Assembly: GCA_965655865.1 (NCBI GenBank)
Contig: CBFHJJ010000003.1
Span: 1 to 64,000 of the forward strand
Reading direction: 5' to 3'
Length of the DNA: 64,000 nt
Source: MAG-121220-bin8 sp965655865
GTDB taxonomy: Bacteria; Bacteroidota; Bacteroidia; Flavobacteriales; Flavobacteriaceae
Shown: piece after piece, positions 42,646 through 51,979 of the stretch
Numbering within the stretch: position 1 is the stretch's first letter
Layout of the letters: the number at the start of each line of letters is the position of its first letter
The notes under the pieces: model-generated
Database searches by the model: none
What the model was told of the DNA's origin: nothing
Seen by the model: only the letters and a program-made list of their open reading frames with translations
Translations under genes and position numbers: made by a program

Positions 42646-43251
42646 GTGAAACAAGAAATAAAATCTAAAGAAACACAAGACCTAATAATAAACACGTCTT
42701 TTGAATTATTTTATGAAAAGGGTTACAATGCTACTAGCATTCCCGATATTATGAAAGAAACTTCATTATCAAAAGGTGCTTTTTACCATCACTTTAAAAA
42801 TAAACACGAAATTGGTAAAAAAGTGATTGAAGTTATTATTAGAAAAAGAATTAAAGAAGGATTTATAACCCCTTTAAGCAACGTTGAAGATAACATTCCA
42901 AAACTTTTACTTGAAGTTTTTACCAACAGAATTAAAAACTATTCTGAAAGAGAGAAAGCTTTAGGCTGTCCCGCTAATAATTTAGTTGGTGAAATTGGTT
43001 ATACAGAGCAGGATTTTAGAGTTATACTAAAATCACTATTTGAAGAATGGAGAGAGCAGTTAATAAAAGTAATTGAAATTGGGAAAAATAATGGTGAAAT
43101 TAAAAAAGAAGTTAATAGCTCCTCAGTCGCCATTTCTTTAATATGTGCTTTTGAGGGAGTCAGAAGTATACGTAAGGTTTATGACGATGATATTATTTTT
43201 AATGAATTTTTGGAATCTATGGGCAATTTCATTAAAAATCTAGGAATTTAA
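42646..43251 (+). CDS. TetR/AcrR family transcriptional regulator
   Basis: 201 residues starting at GTG 42646. The N-terminal helix-turn-helix is standard: TSFELFYEKGYNATSIPDIM, then SLSKGAFYHHFKNKHEIG (about 14-55). The C-terminal ligand domain has the GCPANNLVGEIG stretch found in a large AcrR/YcdC-like subgroup. It probably represses its own gene and the divergent secreted-protein gene by binding the palindrome between them; the ligand is unknown. Its stop codon abuts, with no gap, the end of the convergent esterase gene. Confidence 0.88.
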   Translation: MKQEIKSKETQDLIINTSFELFYEKGYNATSIPDIMKETSLSKGAFYHHFKNKHEIGKKVIEVIIRKRIKEGFITPLSNVEDNIPKLLLEVFTNRIKNYSEREKALGCPANNLVGEIGYTEQDFRVILKSLFEEWREQLIKVIEIGKNNGEIKKEVNSSSVAISLICAFEGVRSIRKVYDDDIIFNEFLESMGNFIKNLGI

Positions 43252-44652
43252 TTACCAACTATCAGATCTAAATGATGATGCTGGTAATCCCTTAACATCA
43301 AATAGATTTCCTTTTAAATAATTTTTCCAACCATATCTTACATGAACAGGGGTTTTTACCTTATCACTTTGAACTTCTAATTGATTCCCCATTATTTTAG
43401 CATTAGCAGGAAAAAAAACCTTGTCTTTTGAAGCTAATTCAAAGTTATTTATTTCATCATCAGGGCAAAACAAACCATTTTCAGCAAAATCAAATTTAAT
43501 CATCACTTTGTTTTCTTTAATTTCTAAAGATTTGAATACTGGACCCGAAAACTCTATTTTCGAAAAACCATAGTCTTTGTTTAACGCCCAATAAGCAAGC
43601 CTTTTACCTAAAATAAATTTTCTTGATGGATGAATAGAGTTTTCATCTCCAACATCAAGCGAAACCACCATTCCAGTATTTGAAGTATTAAACATTGTAT
43701 TAAGCTGCGCTTCTCTTAAAAAAGCAGAACTTGATTTATCAATTCCATCGTATTTGTAAGGTGAAATCTGAACAAAATAAAATGGAAATGACCCTTGACT
43801 CCATTCTCTTCTCCAACCTTCAATCATAGAATTTTTTAATTTAGCGTAATTACTTGATCTTGAAACATTACTTTCTCCTTGATACCAAATAGCACCTTTT
43901 ATTCTAAAATTAATAAGTGGATTAATCATTGCATTATATAACGAAGAGGGTTCGTGCTGTGGAGTTCCTACATGATTTTTTATTTCACTTTTTTTAAAAT
44001 CCATTTGTAAAGATTTTGAATCTGCCCAAGCTTCAGCTGGAGTACCTCCCCAAGAAGTGTGAATAATAGCAACAGGATCGTTAAGAACAGTATTTAAATA
44101 TTTTGCAAATGAATATGCTACAGCACTGAAAAAAGGTGAATTTTCAGGACTCGAAACAGACCATTTACCCTCAAGATTTTCTAAAGGAATATTACTTGTA
44201 TTTCTTTCAACTGTAAAAAATCTTATTTCAGAATTGTCAGAATTTGCAATAGCATCATTAGCACCAAGTACAGGTTCATTTCTATATCCATCAAGATTCA
44301 TTTGCATATTAGACTGTCCAGAAGCTATCCAAACCTCCCCCATCAAAATATTTGATATTACAACTCTTTTGTTATTAGACTGAAATGACATTTGATGGCT
44401 TTTACCTGACTTAGGAGTTTTAACTTTTAACAGCCATTTACCTTCACTGTCACTCTTAACTTTTAAAGTTCTCTTATTCCAACTAACATTTATTGAGACT
44501 TGTGAGTTTGATTTTGACCATCCCCAAATAGAAACAATAGATTCCTGCTGCAATATCATATTATCAGAAAATATGGATGGCAACTTTAAATCCTGAGATG
44601 CAGTAAAGTTGAAGACAAAACAAAATAGTAGTAATAATATATTATTTTTCAT
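43252..44652 (-). CDS. Sialate O-acetylesterase family (SASA) carbohydrate esterase
   Basis: 466 residues. A signal peptide (about 1-19) is followed by a beta-rich domain and an SGNH-like esterase domain: GEVWIASGQSNMQM carries the catalytic Ser114, AIIHTSWGGTPAEAW and GAIWYQGESNVSR are the oxyanion and family motifs, and VSLDVGDENSIHPSRK near residue 340 supplies the Asp/His. Family members remove acetyl groups from sialic acids or from plant and algal glycans. Its start overlaps the sulfatase stop by 11 bases, so the two enzymes are co-translated. Confidence 0.87.
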   Translation of the reverse strand: MKNNILLLLFCFVFNFTASQDLKLPSIFSDNMILQQESIVSIWGWSKSNSQVSINVSWNKRTLKVKSDSEGKWLLKVKTPKSGKSHQMSFQSNNKRVVISNILMGEVWIASGQSNMQMNLDGYRNEPVLGANDAIANSDNSEIRFFTVERNTSNIPLENLEGKWSVSSPENSPFFSAVAYSFAKYLNTVLNDPVAIIHTSWGGTPAEAWADSKSLQMDFKKSEIKNHVGTPQHEPSSLYNAMINPLINFRIKGAIWYQGESNVSRSSNYAKLKNSMIEGWRREWSQGSFPFYFVQISPYKYDGIDKSSSAFLREAQLNTMFNTSNTGMVVSLDVGDENSIHPSRKFILGKRLAYWALNKDYGFSKIEFSGPVFKSLEIKENKVMIKFDFAENGLFCPDDEINNFELASKDKVFFPANAKIMGNQLEVQSDKVKTPVHVRYGWKNYLKGNLFDVKGLPASSFRSDSW

Positions 44653-46261
44653 TTGGCAAATATTTTTGATCTAATTCTTTAGAATCCTTATACTTTTTTC
44701 TTAACTCATATAATTCTGTTTTTAGATTATTAACAATCGCTTTATATTTGGGATCATAATAAACATTTTTCATTTCATTGGGATCATTTTTTCTATCGTA
44801 AAGTTCCCATTCGTCAACATCATAATAAAAATGAACTAACTTAAAATCTTTATTTACAATTCCATAGTGTCTTTTTACCATGTGAACAGAGGGATACTCA
44901 TAATAATGATAATAAACAGATTCCCTATTCCACTCATTATCATTTCCTTTTAGAAGTGGGATTAAACTCTCCCCTTGCATATCATTTGGAGCTTCTATCA
45001 TGGCTGCTTCTAAGAAAGTTTGAGCAAAATCTAAATTTTGAACCATTTCATCGCTGGTTGTTCCTGGCTTAATTTCATTAGGCCATTTAATTAACAAGGG
45101 TGTTTTAAACGACTCGTCGTAAATAAATCTCTTGTCAAACCAACCGTGCTCACCGAGATAAAAACCTTGATCCGAGGTATAAACAACAATAGTGTTATTA
45201 GATAAATTATTGTCATCTAAATAATCTAATACTCTTCCAACATTATCATCGACAGACGATATAGTTGCTAAATAATCTTGCATGTATCTTTGAAATTTCC
45301 ATTTCATTTTTTCACGATCAGACATTGAAGGCCAATTTTCTTTAAAATCTTTATTTATTTTATCTAATGTTATATTATATCTGCGTTTTTGATCATCATT
45401 GGCTCTATTAAAAGGACCCATAAAACCATTAGGACCTGGTTTAACTACCGACTCCCCTCTTTTATAAATAATTTCAGGAAATACCTTATCCATACTTTCC
45501 AAAGTCTCAGGTCTAATTTTACTATCGTGCATATATTGCATATGAGTTAATATATTCATTTCAGCTGTTTTTGCAGCAGTTCCCCTACCTTCATAATTAT
45601 CAAAAAGTGTCTCAGGTTCAGGAAAAGACTTTTTATAAAACTCTGCAAATTTTTCTGGACTTGGCCACCAAGGTCTGTGAGGAGCTTTGTGTAAATACAT
45701 CATCATAAAAGGCTTAGTTTTATCTCTTTTCTTTTCAAGCCAATTTAATGTTACATCTGTAATAATATCAGTAACGTATCCTTCAATAATAGTATCTTTT
45801 TTTTTGCCAATAAATTTTGGATTAATGTAGCTGCCTTGACCTGGAAGAATTAAAAAATCATCAACACCTTTGGGATTATTTCCAAAGTGTAATTTACCAA
45901 ACATTGCAGTTTGGTACCCTGCCTTTTGAAAAAGTTGAGGAAAAGTAACTTGAGTTGTGTCAAATGGCTTTCCATTATCAATTTTACCATTTAAATGACT
46001 GTGTTTTCCAGTCAAAATTACAGCTCTTGATGGAGCGCAAATTGAATTAGTAACCGAGGCATTACTAAACAATATACCTTCGTTAGCTATTCTATCAATA
46101 TTTGGGGTTTGAATTAATCGTTTATCATACGCACTTATCGCCTGATAAGCATGATCGTCAGACATAATAAATAAAATATTTGGTTTTTTATTTTCAAATT
46201 TTTCAGAACAACTAAAAAGTGAAAGTAAAAAAACAAATGTCAATAAAGAATAGTTTTTCAT
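44642..46261 (-). CDS. Formylglycine-dependent sulfatase (S1 family), lipoprotein
   Basis: 539 residues. Lipobox LFSC (Cys18). The alkaline-phosphatase-fold N-terminus has NILFIMSDDH with metal Asp residues, the formylglycine motif CAPSR with Cys75, and MFGKLHFG; YTSDQGFYLGEHGWFDKRFIYDESFKTPLLIKWP is the second metal site typical of S1 sulfatases active on glycans. The C-terminal DUF4976-like tail ends in a Lys-rich segment. It removes sulfate from a sulfated sugar, probably in the periplasm. It is first in an overlapping pair with the esterase and divergent from a second sulfatase. Confidence 0.9.
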   Translation of the reverse strand: MKNYSLLTFVFLLSLFSCSEKFENKKPNILFIMSDDHAYQAISAYDKRLIQTPNIDRIANEGILFSNASVTNSICAPSRAVILTGKHSHLNGKIDNGKPFDTTQVTFPQLFQKAGYQTAMFGKLHFGNNPKGVDDFLILPGQGSYINPKFIGKKKDTIIEGYVTDIITDVTLNWLEKKRDKTKPFMMMYLHKAPHRPWWPSPEKFAEFYKKSFPEPETLFDNYEGRGTAAKTAEMNILTHMQYMHDSKIRPETLESMDKVFPEIIYKRGESVVKPGPNGFMGPFNRANDDQKRRYNITLDKINKDFKENWPSMSDREKMKWKFQRYMQDYLATISSVDDNVGRVLDYLDDNNLSNNTIVVYTSDQGFYLGEHGWFDKRFIYDESFKTPLLIKWPNEIKPGTTSDEMVQNLDFAQTFLEAAMIEAPNDMQGESLIPLLKGNDNEWNRESVYYHYYEYPSVHMVKRHYGIVNKDFKLVHFYYDVDEWELYDRKNDPNEMKNVYYDPKYKAIVNNLKTELYELRKKYKDSKELDQKYLPNEK

Positions 46262-46325
46262 GTTGTAAATATTTCAATTCTTAATTTAATAAAAAAAAAA
46301 TTACCTTAGTTAAAATCAACAGCAA

Positions 46326-47819
46326 ATGATTAAATTAAATTTAAAAATCCTTTCGTTTTTAGTAATGCTATTTTTTTTAGCATGTAAAACTGAAAACAAA
46401 ACTCCAAACGTAATAATTATTTATGCTGATGATTTAGGATTTGGAGATGTTAGTGCATATAATCAAGGTACATTAAACACACCTAATATTGATAAAATTG
46501 CAAACGAAGGAATTAAATTTACAAATGGGCATTCTTCATCTGCAACATGTAGTCCAAGTAGATATGCATTGTTAACTGGTTCATATCCATGGAGGAATTC
46601 TAAAGCAAAAATCTCAACTGGAGCTTCAATGATTATTGATACTAATCAAAATACATTGCCAAAAATGTTTAAAGAAAATAATTATTCAACTGCAATTATT
46701 GGGAAATGGCATTTAGGCCTTGGTGATGGTCAAATAAATTATAACACTAAAATATCACCTGGTCCAAATAATATTGGGTTTGACTATTCTTACATAATGC
46801 CAGATACCCAGGACAGAGTTCCTACAGTATACATTGAGGATGGGTATGTGAAGAATTTAGATAATACTGACCCGTTGTACGTTAACTTCAAAGAGAATTT
46901 TGATAATCAACCAACTGGGGATAAAAATCCGGAAATGCTTACAATGAAATGGCATCACGGTCACTACAATTCTATTGTTAATGGTATTTCGAGAATTGGT
47001 TTTATGAAAGGTGGTAAAAAAGCATACTGGAGTGATATTGATATGGCAGACCATTTTTTAAATAAAGCAAAATCATATATAACTAAAAATAAAAACAAAC
47101 CGTTCTTTTTATTTTACTCCATGCAACAACCCCATGTTCCAAGGACACCTCACCCCAGATTCAAAGGAAAATCGGGAATGGGTCCAAGAGGAGATGTAAT
47201 AATAGAAGCTGATTGGTGTATTGGACAACTTTATAAAACTCTTGAAAAAGAAAATCTTTTAGAAAATACGTTGATAATAATTTCAAGTGATAATGGACCT
47301 GTATTAAATGATGGATATTATGATGATGCGGTTGAAAAAATCGGAAATCATACTCCGTCAGGGATTTTAAGAGGTGGAAAATACAGTCTCTATGAAGCAG
47401 GAACAAGAGTACCTTTTATTTCATACTGGAAAGGTGTTACTCCATCAAAAGTATCAAATAAATTAATTTCTCAAATTGATCTTTTCAATTCTTTGTCCTC
47501 TATCATAAAAAGTAAAATCAAAACTAGTGACAGTAATGATTTATCTCAGCTTTTACTAAGTGGAAACGGAAAAGAAAGAGAAAAACTTATTCTTGAGGCC
47601 TCTGGAAAAACTGCTCTTAAATATAAGAATTGGATTTTTATTCCTCCATACAAAGGCAAAGCAGTGAGCACCTATACTAATGTTGAGTTAGGTAGATCAA
47701 ACTCATATCAACTTTATGATTTAAAAACTGATCCCAGTCAAAGAGAAAATTTAATTGATCTTAAAAAAGAAAAATTAATTGAACTTAATGAAATTTACAA
47801 TAAAATAATCAATAATTAA
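46326..47819 (+). CDS. Formylglycine-dependent sulfatase (S1 family), lipoprotein
   Basis: 497 residues. Lipobox FFLAC (Cys20). N-terminal NVIIIYADDLGFGD holds the metal Asp pair, CSPSR with Cys75 is the formylglycine site, and AIIGKWHLG and ISSDNGPVLNDG complete the active site. The sequence differs clearly from the divergent sulfatase, so it probably attacks another linkage of the same glycan. The activating enzyme (FGE or anSME) is not in the window. The last four bases overlap the end of rny on the other strand. Confidence 0.9.
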   Translation: MIKLNLKILSFLVMLFFLACKTENKTPNVIIIYADDLGFGDVSAYNQGTLNTPNIDKIANEGIKFTNGHSSSATCSPSRYALLTGSYPWRNSKAKISTGASMIIDTNQNTLPKMFKENNYSTAIIGKWHLGLGDGQINYNTKISPGPNNIGFDYSYIMPDTQDRVPTVYIEDGYVKNLDNTDPLYVNFKENFDNQPTGDKNPEMLTMKWHHGHYNSIVNGISRIGFMKGGKKAYWSDIDMADHFLNKAKSYITKNKNKPFFLFYSMQQPHVPRTPHPRFKGKSGMGPRGDVIIEADWCIGQLYKTLEKENLLENTLIIISSDNGPVLNDGYYDDAVEKIGNHTPSGILRGGKYSLYEAGTRVPFISYWKGVTPSKVSNKLISQIDLFNSLSSIIKSKIKTSDSNDLSQLLLSGNGKEREKLILEASGKTALKYKNWIFIPPYKGKAVSTYTNVELGRSNSYQLYDLKTDPSQRENLIDLKKEKLIELNEIYNKIINN

Positions 47820-49384
47820 GAAGCGATGTTTACTGCTCTAGTTTCACGAATAACAGTAACTTTAACTTGTCCTGGATAAGTCATATCCGTTTGAATTTTT
47901 TGTGAAATTTCAAAAGAAAGTTTTGCAGCATGATCATCAGAAATTTTTTCACTCTCAACCATTACTCTTAGTTCACGACCGGCTTGAATAGCATAAGCTT
48001 TATTAACTCCTTTAAATGAATATGCTACATCTTCCATTTCTTTTAATCTTTCAATATAACTATCTAATACTTGTCTTCTAGCTCCTGGTCTTGCTCCGGA
48101 AATTGCATCGCAAACTTGTACGATAGGTGAAATTAAATTATTCATTTCTATTTCATCGTGATGAGCTCCAATAGCATTACAAACATCTGGTTTTTCTCCA
48201 AATTTTTCTGCCCATTGCATACCTAATAAAGCATGAGGAGTTTCAGTTTCTTCTTCTGGAACCTTACCAATATCATGTAAAAGACCTGCTCTTTTAGCAA
48301 TTTTAGGATTTAAACCAAGTTCAGAGGACATAATACCACAAAGTTTGGCAACTTCTCTTGAATGTTGTAAAAGATTTTGACCGTATGATGATCTGTATTT
48401 CATTCTACCTACAGCTTTAATTAAAGCTGGATTTAGTCCATGAATTCCTAAATCAATTACTGTTCTTTTACCAACTTCAATAATTTCATTCTCAATCTCT
48501 TTTTTGGTTTTCTTAACAACTTCTTCAATTCTGGCTGGATGAATTCTTCCATCAGTCACTAATTTATGTAGAGAAAGTCTAGCGACTTCTCTTCTTACTG
48601 AATCAAAGCATGATAAGATTATTGCTTCAGGCGTGTCATCAACTATTATTTCTACTCCAGTAGCTGATTCGATTGCTCTAATATTTCTACCTTCTCTACC
48701 AATAATTCTTCCTTTTACATCGTCTGATTCAATATTGAATACTGATACACAATTATCTATTGCTTCCTCAGTACCAACTCTTTGAATCGTACTTATAACA
48801 ATTTTTTTAGCTTCTTGTCTAGCGGAAAGTTTAGCATCTTCAATAATATTTTGTGTAAGTTCTAAAGCTTCAGTTTTAGCTTCTTCTTTTAGTGATTGAA
48901 CTAATTCTTTTTTTGCTTCAGAAGCAGACATACTTGATAATTTTTCAAGTTTTTCAACTTGTTCTTTATGAAGTTTGTTAACCTGATCACTTTTCTTTTC
49001 TAGTAGCTCAAGCTTCTTTTCAAAAGAAGAAATTTTATCATTTAAGCTTTGATTATTTTTTTTATTTATCGATAACTCATTTGACACTTGAGATTCTTTA
49101 TCTTTAATTCTTTTTTGAACATCAGTAAGATTTTTTTCCCTATTTAATATATGTTTTTCATGCTCAGATTTTAATTCTAGAAATTTTTCTTTTGCTTGAA
49201 AAATTTTATCTTTTTTAATATTTTCACCTTCAATAGAAGCTGATTTTAATATGTTTTGAGCTTCTTTTTTTGCGTTTTCAAAAGACTTTGTTATTGATGT
49301 TTTTTCTAAAAGTTTAGAAATTATCAAACCTGTAACAAGTCCTGAAACTATAAGAACAAAATTGATTATTGTAAAAAATTCCAT
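47816..49384 (-). CDS. rny: Ribonuclease Y
   Basis: 522 residues. An N-terminal membrane helix (about 5-20) is followed by a long Lys/Glu-rich coiled coil (about 30-200), a KH domain (IIGREGRNIRAIESATGVEIIVDD) and an HD phosphohydrolase domain with AGLLHDIGKVPEE and GAHHDEIE. It is a membrane-bound endoribonuclease that starts mRNA decay where RNase E is absent, as is usual in this phylum. The ATG start is 22 bases after the T tract that ends the 6S RNA; rny may be reached by read-through from zapA. Confidence 0.96.
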   Translation of the reverse strand: MEFFTIINFVLIVSGLVTGLIISKLLEKTSITKSFENAKKEAQNILKSASIEGENIKKDKIFQAKEKFLELKSEHEKHILNREKNLTDVQKRIKDKESQVSNELSINKKNNQSLNDKISSFEKKLELLEKKSDQVNKLHKEQVEKLEKLSSMSASEAKKELVQSLKEEAKTEALELTQNIIEDAKLSARQEAKKIVISTIQRVGTEEAIDNCVSVFNIESDDVKGRIIGREGRNIRAIESATGVEIIVDDTPEAIILSCFDSVRREVARLSLHKLVTDGRIHPARIEEVVKKTKKEIENEIIEVGKRTVIDLGIHGLNPALIKAVGRMKYRSSYGQNLLQHSREVAKLCGIMSSELGLNPKIAKRAGLLHDIGKVPEEETETPHALLGMQWAEKFGEKPDVCNAIGAHHDEIEMNNLISPIVQVCDAISGARPGARRQVLDSYIERLKEMEDVAYSFKGVNKAYAIQAGRELRVMVESEKISDDHAAKLSFEISQKIQTDMTYPGQVKVTVIRETRAVNIAS

Positions 49385-49405
49385 AATAATTATTTTATTT
49401 AGTTT

Positions 49406-49565
49406 AAAAAAAAAGCCTACATCATGAAGTTTTGTATAAACTCTTGTAAGACAAGATTAAGGCTAACTAGCTGATCAAGGATCCTGCAAAGGCTTGCTTT
49501 AGCAGACTAGACTCACCTTTTATAAAAAAATTCGCGTTGAGTTTATCAAAAAAATTGATGTAGGC
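49406..49565 (-). ncRNA. ssrS: Probable 6S RNA
   Basis: On the minus strand a transcript of about 160 bases has a perfect ten-pair closing stem (GCCTACATCA with TGATGTAGGC), a second inner helix (ATAAACTC with GAGTTTAT), a large unpaired middle, and an apical hairpin (CTGC..AAAG with CTTTGCAG at 49484-49505), then nine T residues as terminator. A long rod with a central bubble is the 6S RNA shape, which mimics an open promoter to hold RNA polymerase. The position directly after zapA matches 6S RNA genes in many bacteria. Confidence 0.75.
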
Positions 49566-49593
49566 AATAATGTATTTTATTTAAATGAACGTG

Positions 49594-49878
49594 CTAGAGG
49601 TCAATAATTTCTTGAATAGATTTATTAATCTTTTCTAATCTTTTATTTACCTCTTCATTAATTTTAGCTTCAGAGAGACTTTCTTGTTCAGTTTGAGTTG
49701 CTAGTTGAAGAGCACACATTGCAAGAACATCTTGCTTATCTTTAACTGCGTAATTTTCTTCAAAATGTTTAATCATAATATCAATTTTTTTAGATGCAAC
49801 TCTAAGACCTTCTTCTTGTTCTAAAGGAACATTCAAAGGGTAAACTCTATTAGCAATTGTTAACTTAATTTTTTGCAT
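49594..49878 (-). CDS. zapA: Cell division protein ZapA
   Basis: 94 residues. The N-terminal KIKLTIANRVYPLNVP and EEGLRVASKKIDIMIKHFEE are ZapA features, and AMCALQLATQTE leads into a C-terminal coiled coil. ZapA crosslinks FtsZ filaments at midcell. It follows the small coiled-coil gene by nine bases and precedes the 6S RNA gene, an order also found around ssrS and zapA in other phyla. Confidence 0.92.
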   Translation of the reverse strand: MQKIKLTIANRVYPLNVPLEQEEGLRVASKKIDIMIKHFEENYAVKDKQDVLAMCALQLATQTEQESLSEAKINEEVNKRLEKINKSIQEIIDL

Positions 49879-49887
49879 TTAATAGAT

Positions 49888-50175
49888 TTATGAACTTAAA
49901 CTTAATATACATTTATCCAACTCTTTAATAAGATTATTAATCTTTAGCTTTGTTAATGATTTATCATCACTACCTAAGAAAGTATTGGCAATTTTTAAAG
50001 AATGATATTTTTCTTTCCATTCTTTTAATTGATTTTTTTGTTTGAGTAAAGATTCATCTTTCAATTTTAGATCATCACTAAATTTCAAATTCTCATTCCT
50101 TAATTTATTAATTAAAGATTTTAAATTAGACAAATTAGTTTCTAAAAGAACAATATTTTCAATTGACTCGGACAT
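49888..50175 (-). CDS. Small coiled-coil protein upstream of zapA
   Basis: 95 residues, almost entirely a predicted coiled coil (about 10-70, rich in Leu, Lys, Glu and Asn at heptad positions), ending in a short helix KLKINNLIKELDKCILSLSS. No signal or membrane segment. No family name was recognised, but genes like it lie before zapA in flavobacteria, so a division or ZapB-like role is plausible by context only. It heads the operon with a consensus promoter. Confidence 0.8.
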   Translation of the reverse strand: MSESIENIVLLETNLSNLKSLINKLRNENLKFSDDLKLKDESLLKQKNQLKEWKEKYHSLKIANTFLGSDDKSLTKLKINNLIKELDKCILSLSS

Positions 50176-50195
50176 AAAAACAATACTATCTTAAT

Positions 50196-50226
50196 CAAAT
50201 TTAGTGTTACTAAAACTCTTAAACAA
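50196..50226 (-). promoter_or_regulatory. Promoter for the coiled-coil gene-zapA operon
   Basis: On the minus strand TTG (50226-50224), a 20-base spacer and TAAATTTG (50203-50196) match the consensus exactly, about 20 bases before the ATG at 50175. Confidence 0.7.
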
Positions 50227-50308
50227 ATAAGTACTAATATTTTAAAAATCTTAAAAAAAATTAGTATTATTAGAAATTAAAACAAACATTAAGCGTATTA
50301 AGTAAATA

Positions 50309-51979
50309 ATGAAAAAATTATTATTTCTAGTTTTATTTATTTCAATAAATATAAATTCACAAACTAATTATCCTAAAAACTATTTCTCTAATCCTTTAAA
50401 TATAGAGTTAATTTTAAACGGTAATTTCGGAGAATCAAGGCCTAGTCACTTTCACTCAGGCATTGATTTTAAAACACAATTTAAGGAGGGATTAGATGTT
50501 TTTAGTTCCGCAGATGGATACGTTAGTAGGATAAGTATTAAACACGGAGGTTTTGGAAAAGCATTATATATAAATCATCCCAACGGGTACACTTCTGTAT
50601 ATGGACATTTAAAAAAATTTAATAAAAAAATTGAAGATTACATAAAAAGACTTCAGTACAATAAAAAAACTTATCAAATTGAACATTACTTAAAAAAAGA
50701 TGTCCTCAAAATAAATAAAAATGAAAAAATAGCAAACTCGGGTAATACAGGTTCGTCCTTTGGTCCTCATCTACATTACGAAATAAGATTAACAAAAAAT
50801 CAAAAAGCTTTAAACCCTCAATTGTTTGGACTTGATATTAAAGACACCAGAAATCCGACTATTAGCTCTGTATTTTTATATAATTTAGATAGTTTAGATA
50901 ACATTAGTGATCCTATCAAATTGAAAATTAAAAAAATTAATGATAGTTTATACCAATCAGAGAAAGTATTTACAAATGGAAAAGTTGGATTTGGTATTAG
51001 CGGATTTGATAGACAAGATTTGGCAAATAATAAAAATGGCATATACAAATACTCAACTTATTACAATAATAATAAAATAATTGATTTTAACTTTGAGTCA
51101 TTCTATTTTGAGGAGTCAATAAAAATAAAAACATTAATAGATTATAAATATTATATAAAAAATAAATCAAGAATAATAAAGTTATTCAAAGATAAAGGAA
51201 ACGATTTAAGTATTTATTTAAATAATAAATCAGGCTATATTGATGTAGAAAACAACTCTTCCATTTATAAAATCATAGTTTCTGATTTGAAAGGAAATAA
51301 ATCAATTGTAAAAATTCCTATAATACAAAATGATTTAATTAATGATTCATTGAAAAAAATCAAATTATTTTCATCAAATAAATACATAAATAACAAACTC
51401 GATTATAATTTTAAATTTGAGAATGCGGAAATTAATATAGCAAAAAATACTTTTTTAAAAGATATTCAATTAAATATTGAATCATTTAAAGATTCAATTA
51501 AAATAATAAATTCTGAAATAGCTGTTTTCAAAAACATTAAAATAAATTTCTTGAATAAAAATAAAAGGAAGGGTAATTATTTAGCTTTAAAAGATAAAGA
51601 CGGAAATGAGTCATTTGCTTCTGCAAATTTAAATAGTAAAAATTATTTTTATCACAAAACTAAATCATTAGGAACTTATTTTGTGAAAAATGACAGTATT
51701 CCACCCTCAATAAAATTAAATAATTTCAAAAACAACGATTGGATTTCAAATAAAAATTTCATAAGAATAAACATTATGGATAAAGAAACGGATATTAAAA
51801 ATTATAAAGTAAAAATTAATGGTAAATGGACTCTTTTTGAATATGAGTATAAAAGAAACGAACTTTTTTACGAATTTGACTCGTATTTTTTAAACCAAAC
51901 TGAGAACTTGATTGAAGTTTTTATTGAAGACTTAGCTGGAAACAAAACTCAAAAGAATTTTACTTTTTTCAAAAACTAA
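50309..51979 (+). CDS. M23 family (LytM-like) metallopeptidase
   Basis: 556 residues with a signal peptide (about 1-18). The LytM domain (about 35-180) carries HSGIDF with His49 and Asp53, YTSVYGHLKKF and GPHLHYEIR, the complete zinc and catalytic set of active M23 enzymes. The remaining 375 residues are beta-rich, Lys/Asn-rich and end in repeats that resemble Ig-like modules. It probably cleaves peptidoglycan crosslinks in the periplasm. It is alone on the plus strand; its end overlaps the cysteine desulfurase by four bases. Confidence 0.9.
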   Translation: MKKLLFLVLFISININSQTNYPKNYFSNPLNIELILNGNFGESRPSHFHSGIDFKTQFKEGLDVFSSADGYVSRISIKHGGFGKALYINHPNGYTSVYGHLKKFNKKIEDYIKRLQYNKKTYQIEHYLKKDVLKINKNEKIANSGNTGSSFGPHLHYEIRLTKNQKALNPQLFGLDIKDTRNPTISSVFLYNLDSLDNISDPIKLKIKKINDSLYQSEKVFTNGKVGFGISGFDRQDLANNKNGIYKYSTYYNNNKIIDFNFESFYFEESIKIKTLIDYKYYIKNKSRIIKLFKDKGNDLSIYLNNKSGYIDVENNSSIYKIIVSDLKGNKSIVKIPIIQNDLINDSLKKIKLFSSNKYINNKLDYNFKFENAEINIAKNTFLKDIQLNIESFKDSIKIINSEIAVFKNIKINFLNKNKRKGNYLALKDKDGNESFASANLNSKNYFYHKTKSLGTYFVKNDSIPPSIKLNNFKNNDWISNKNFIRINIMDKETDIKNYKVKINGKWTLFEYEYKRNELFYEFDSYFLNQTENLIEVFIEDLAGNKTQKNFTFFKN

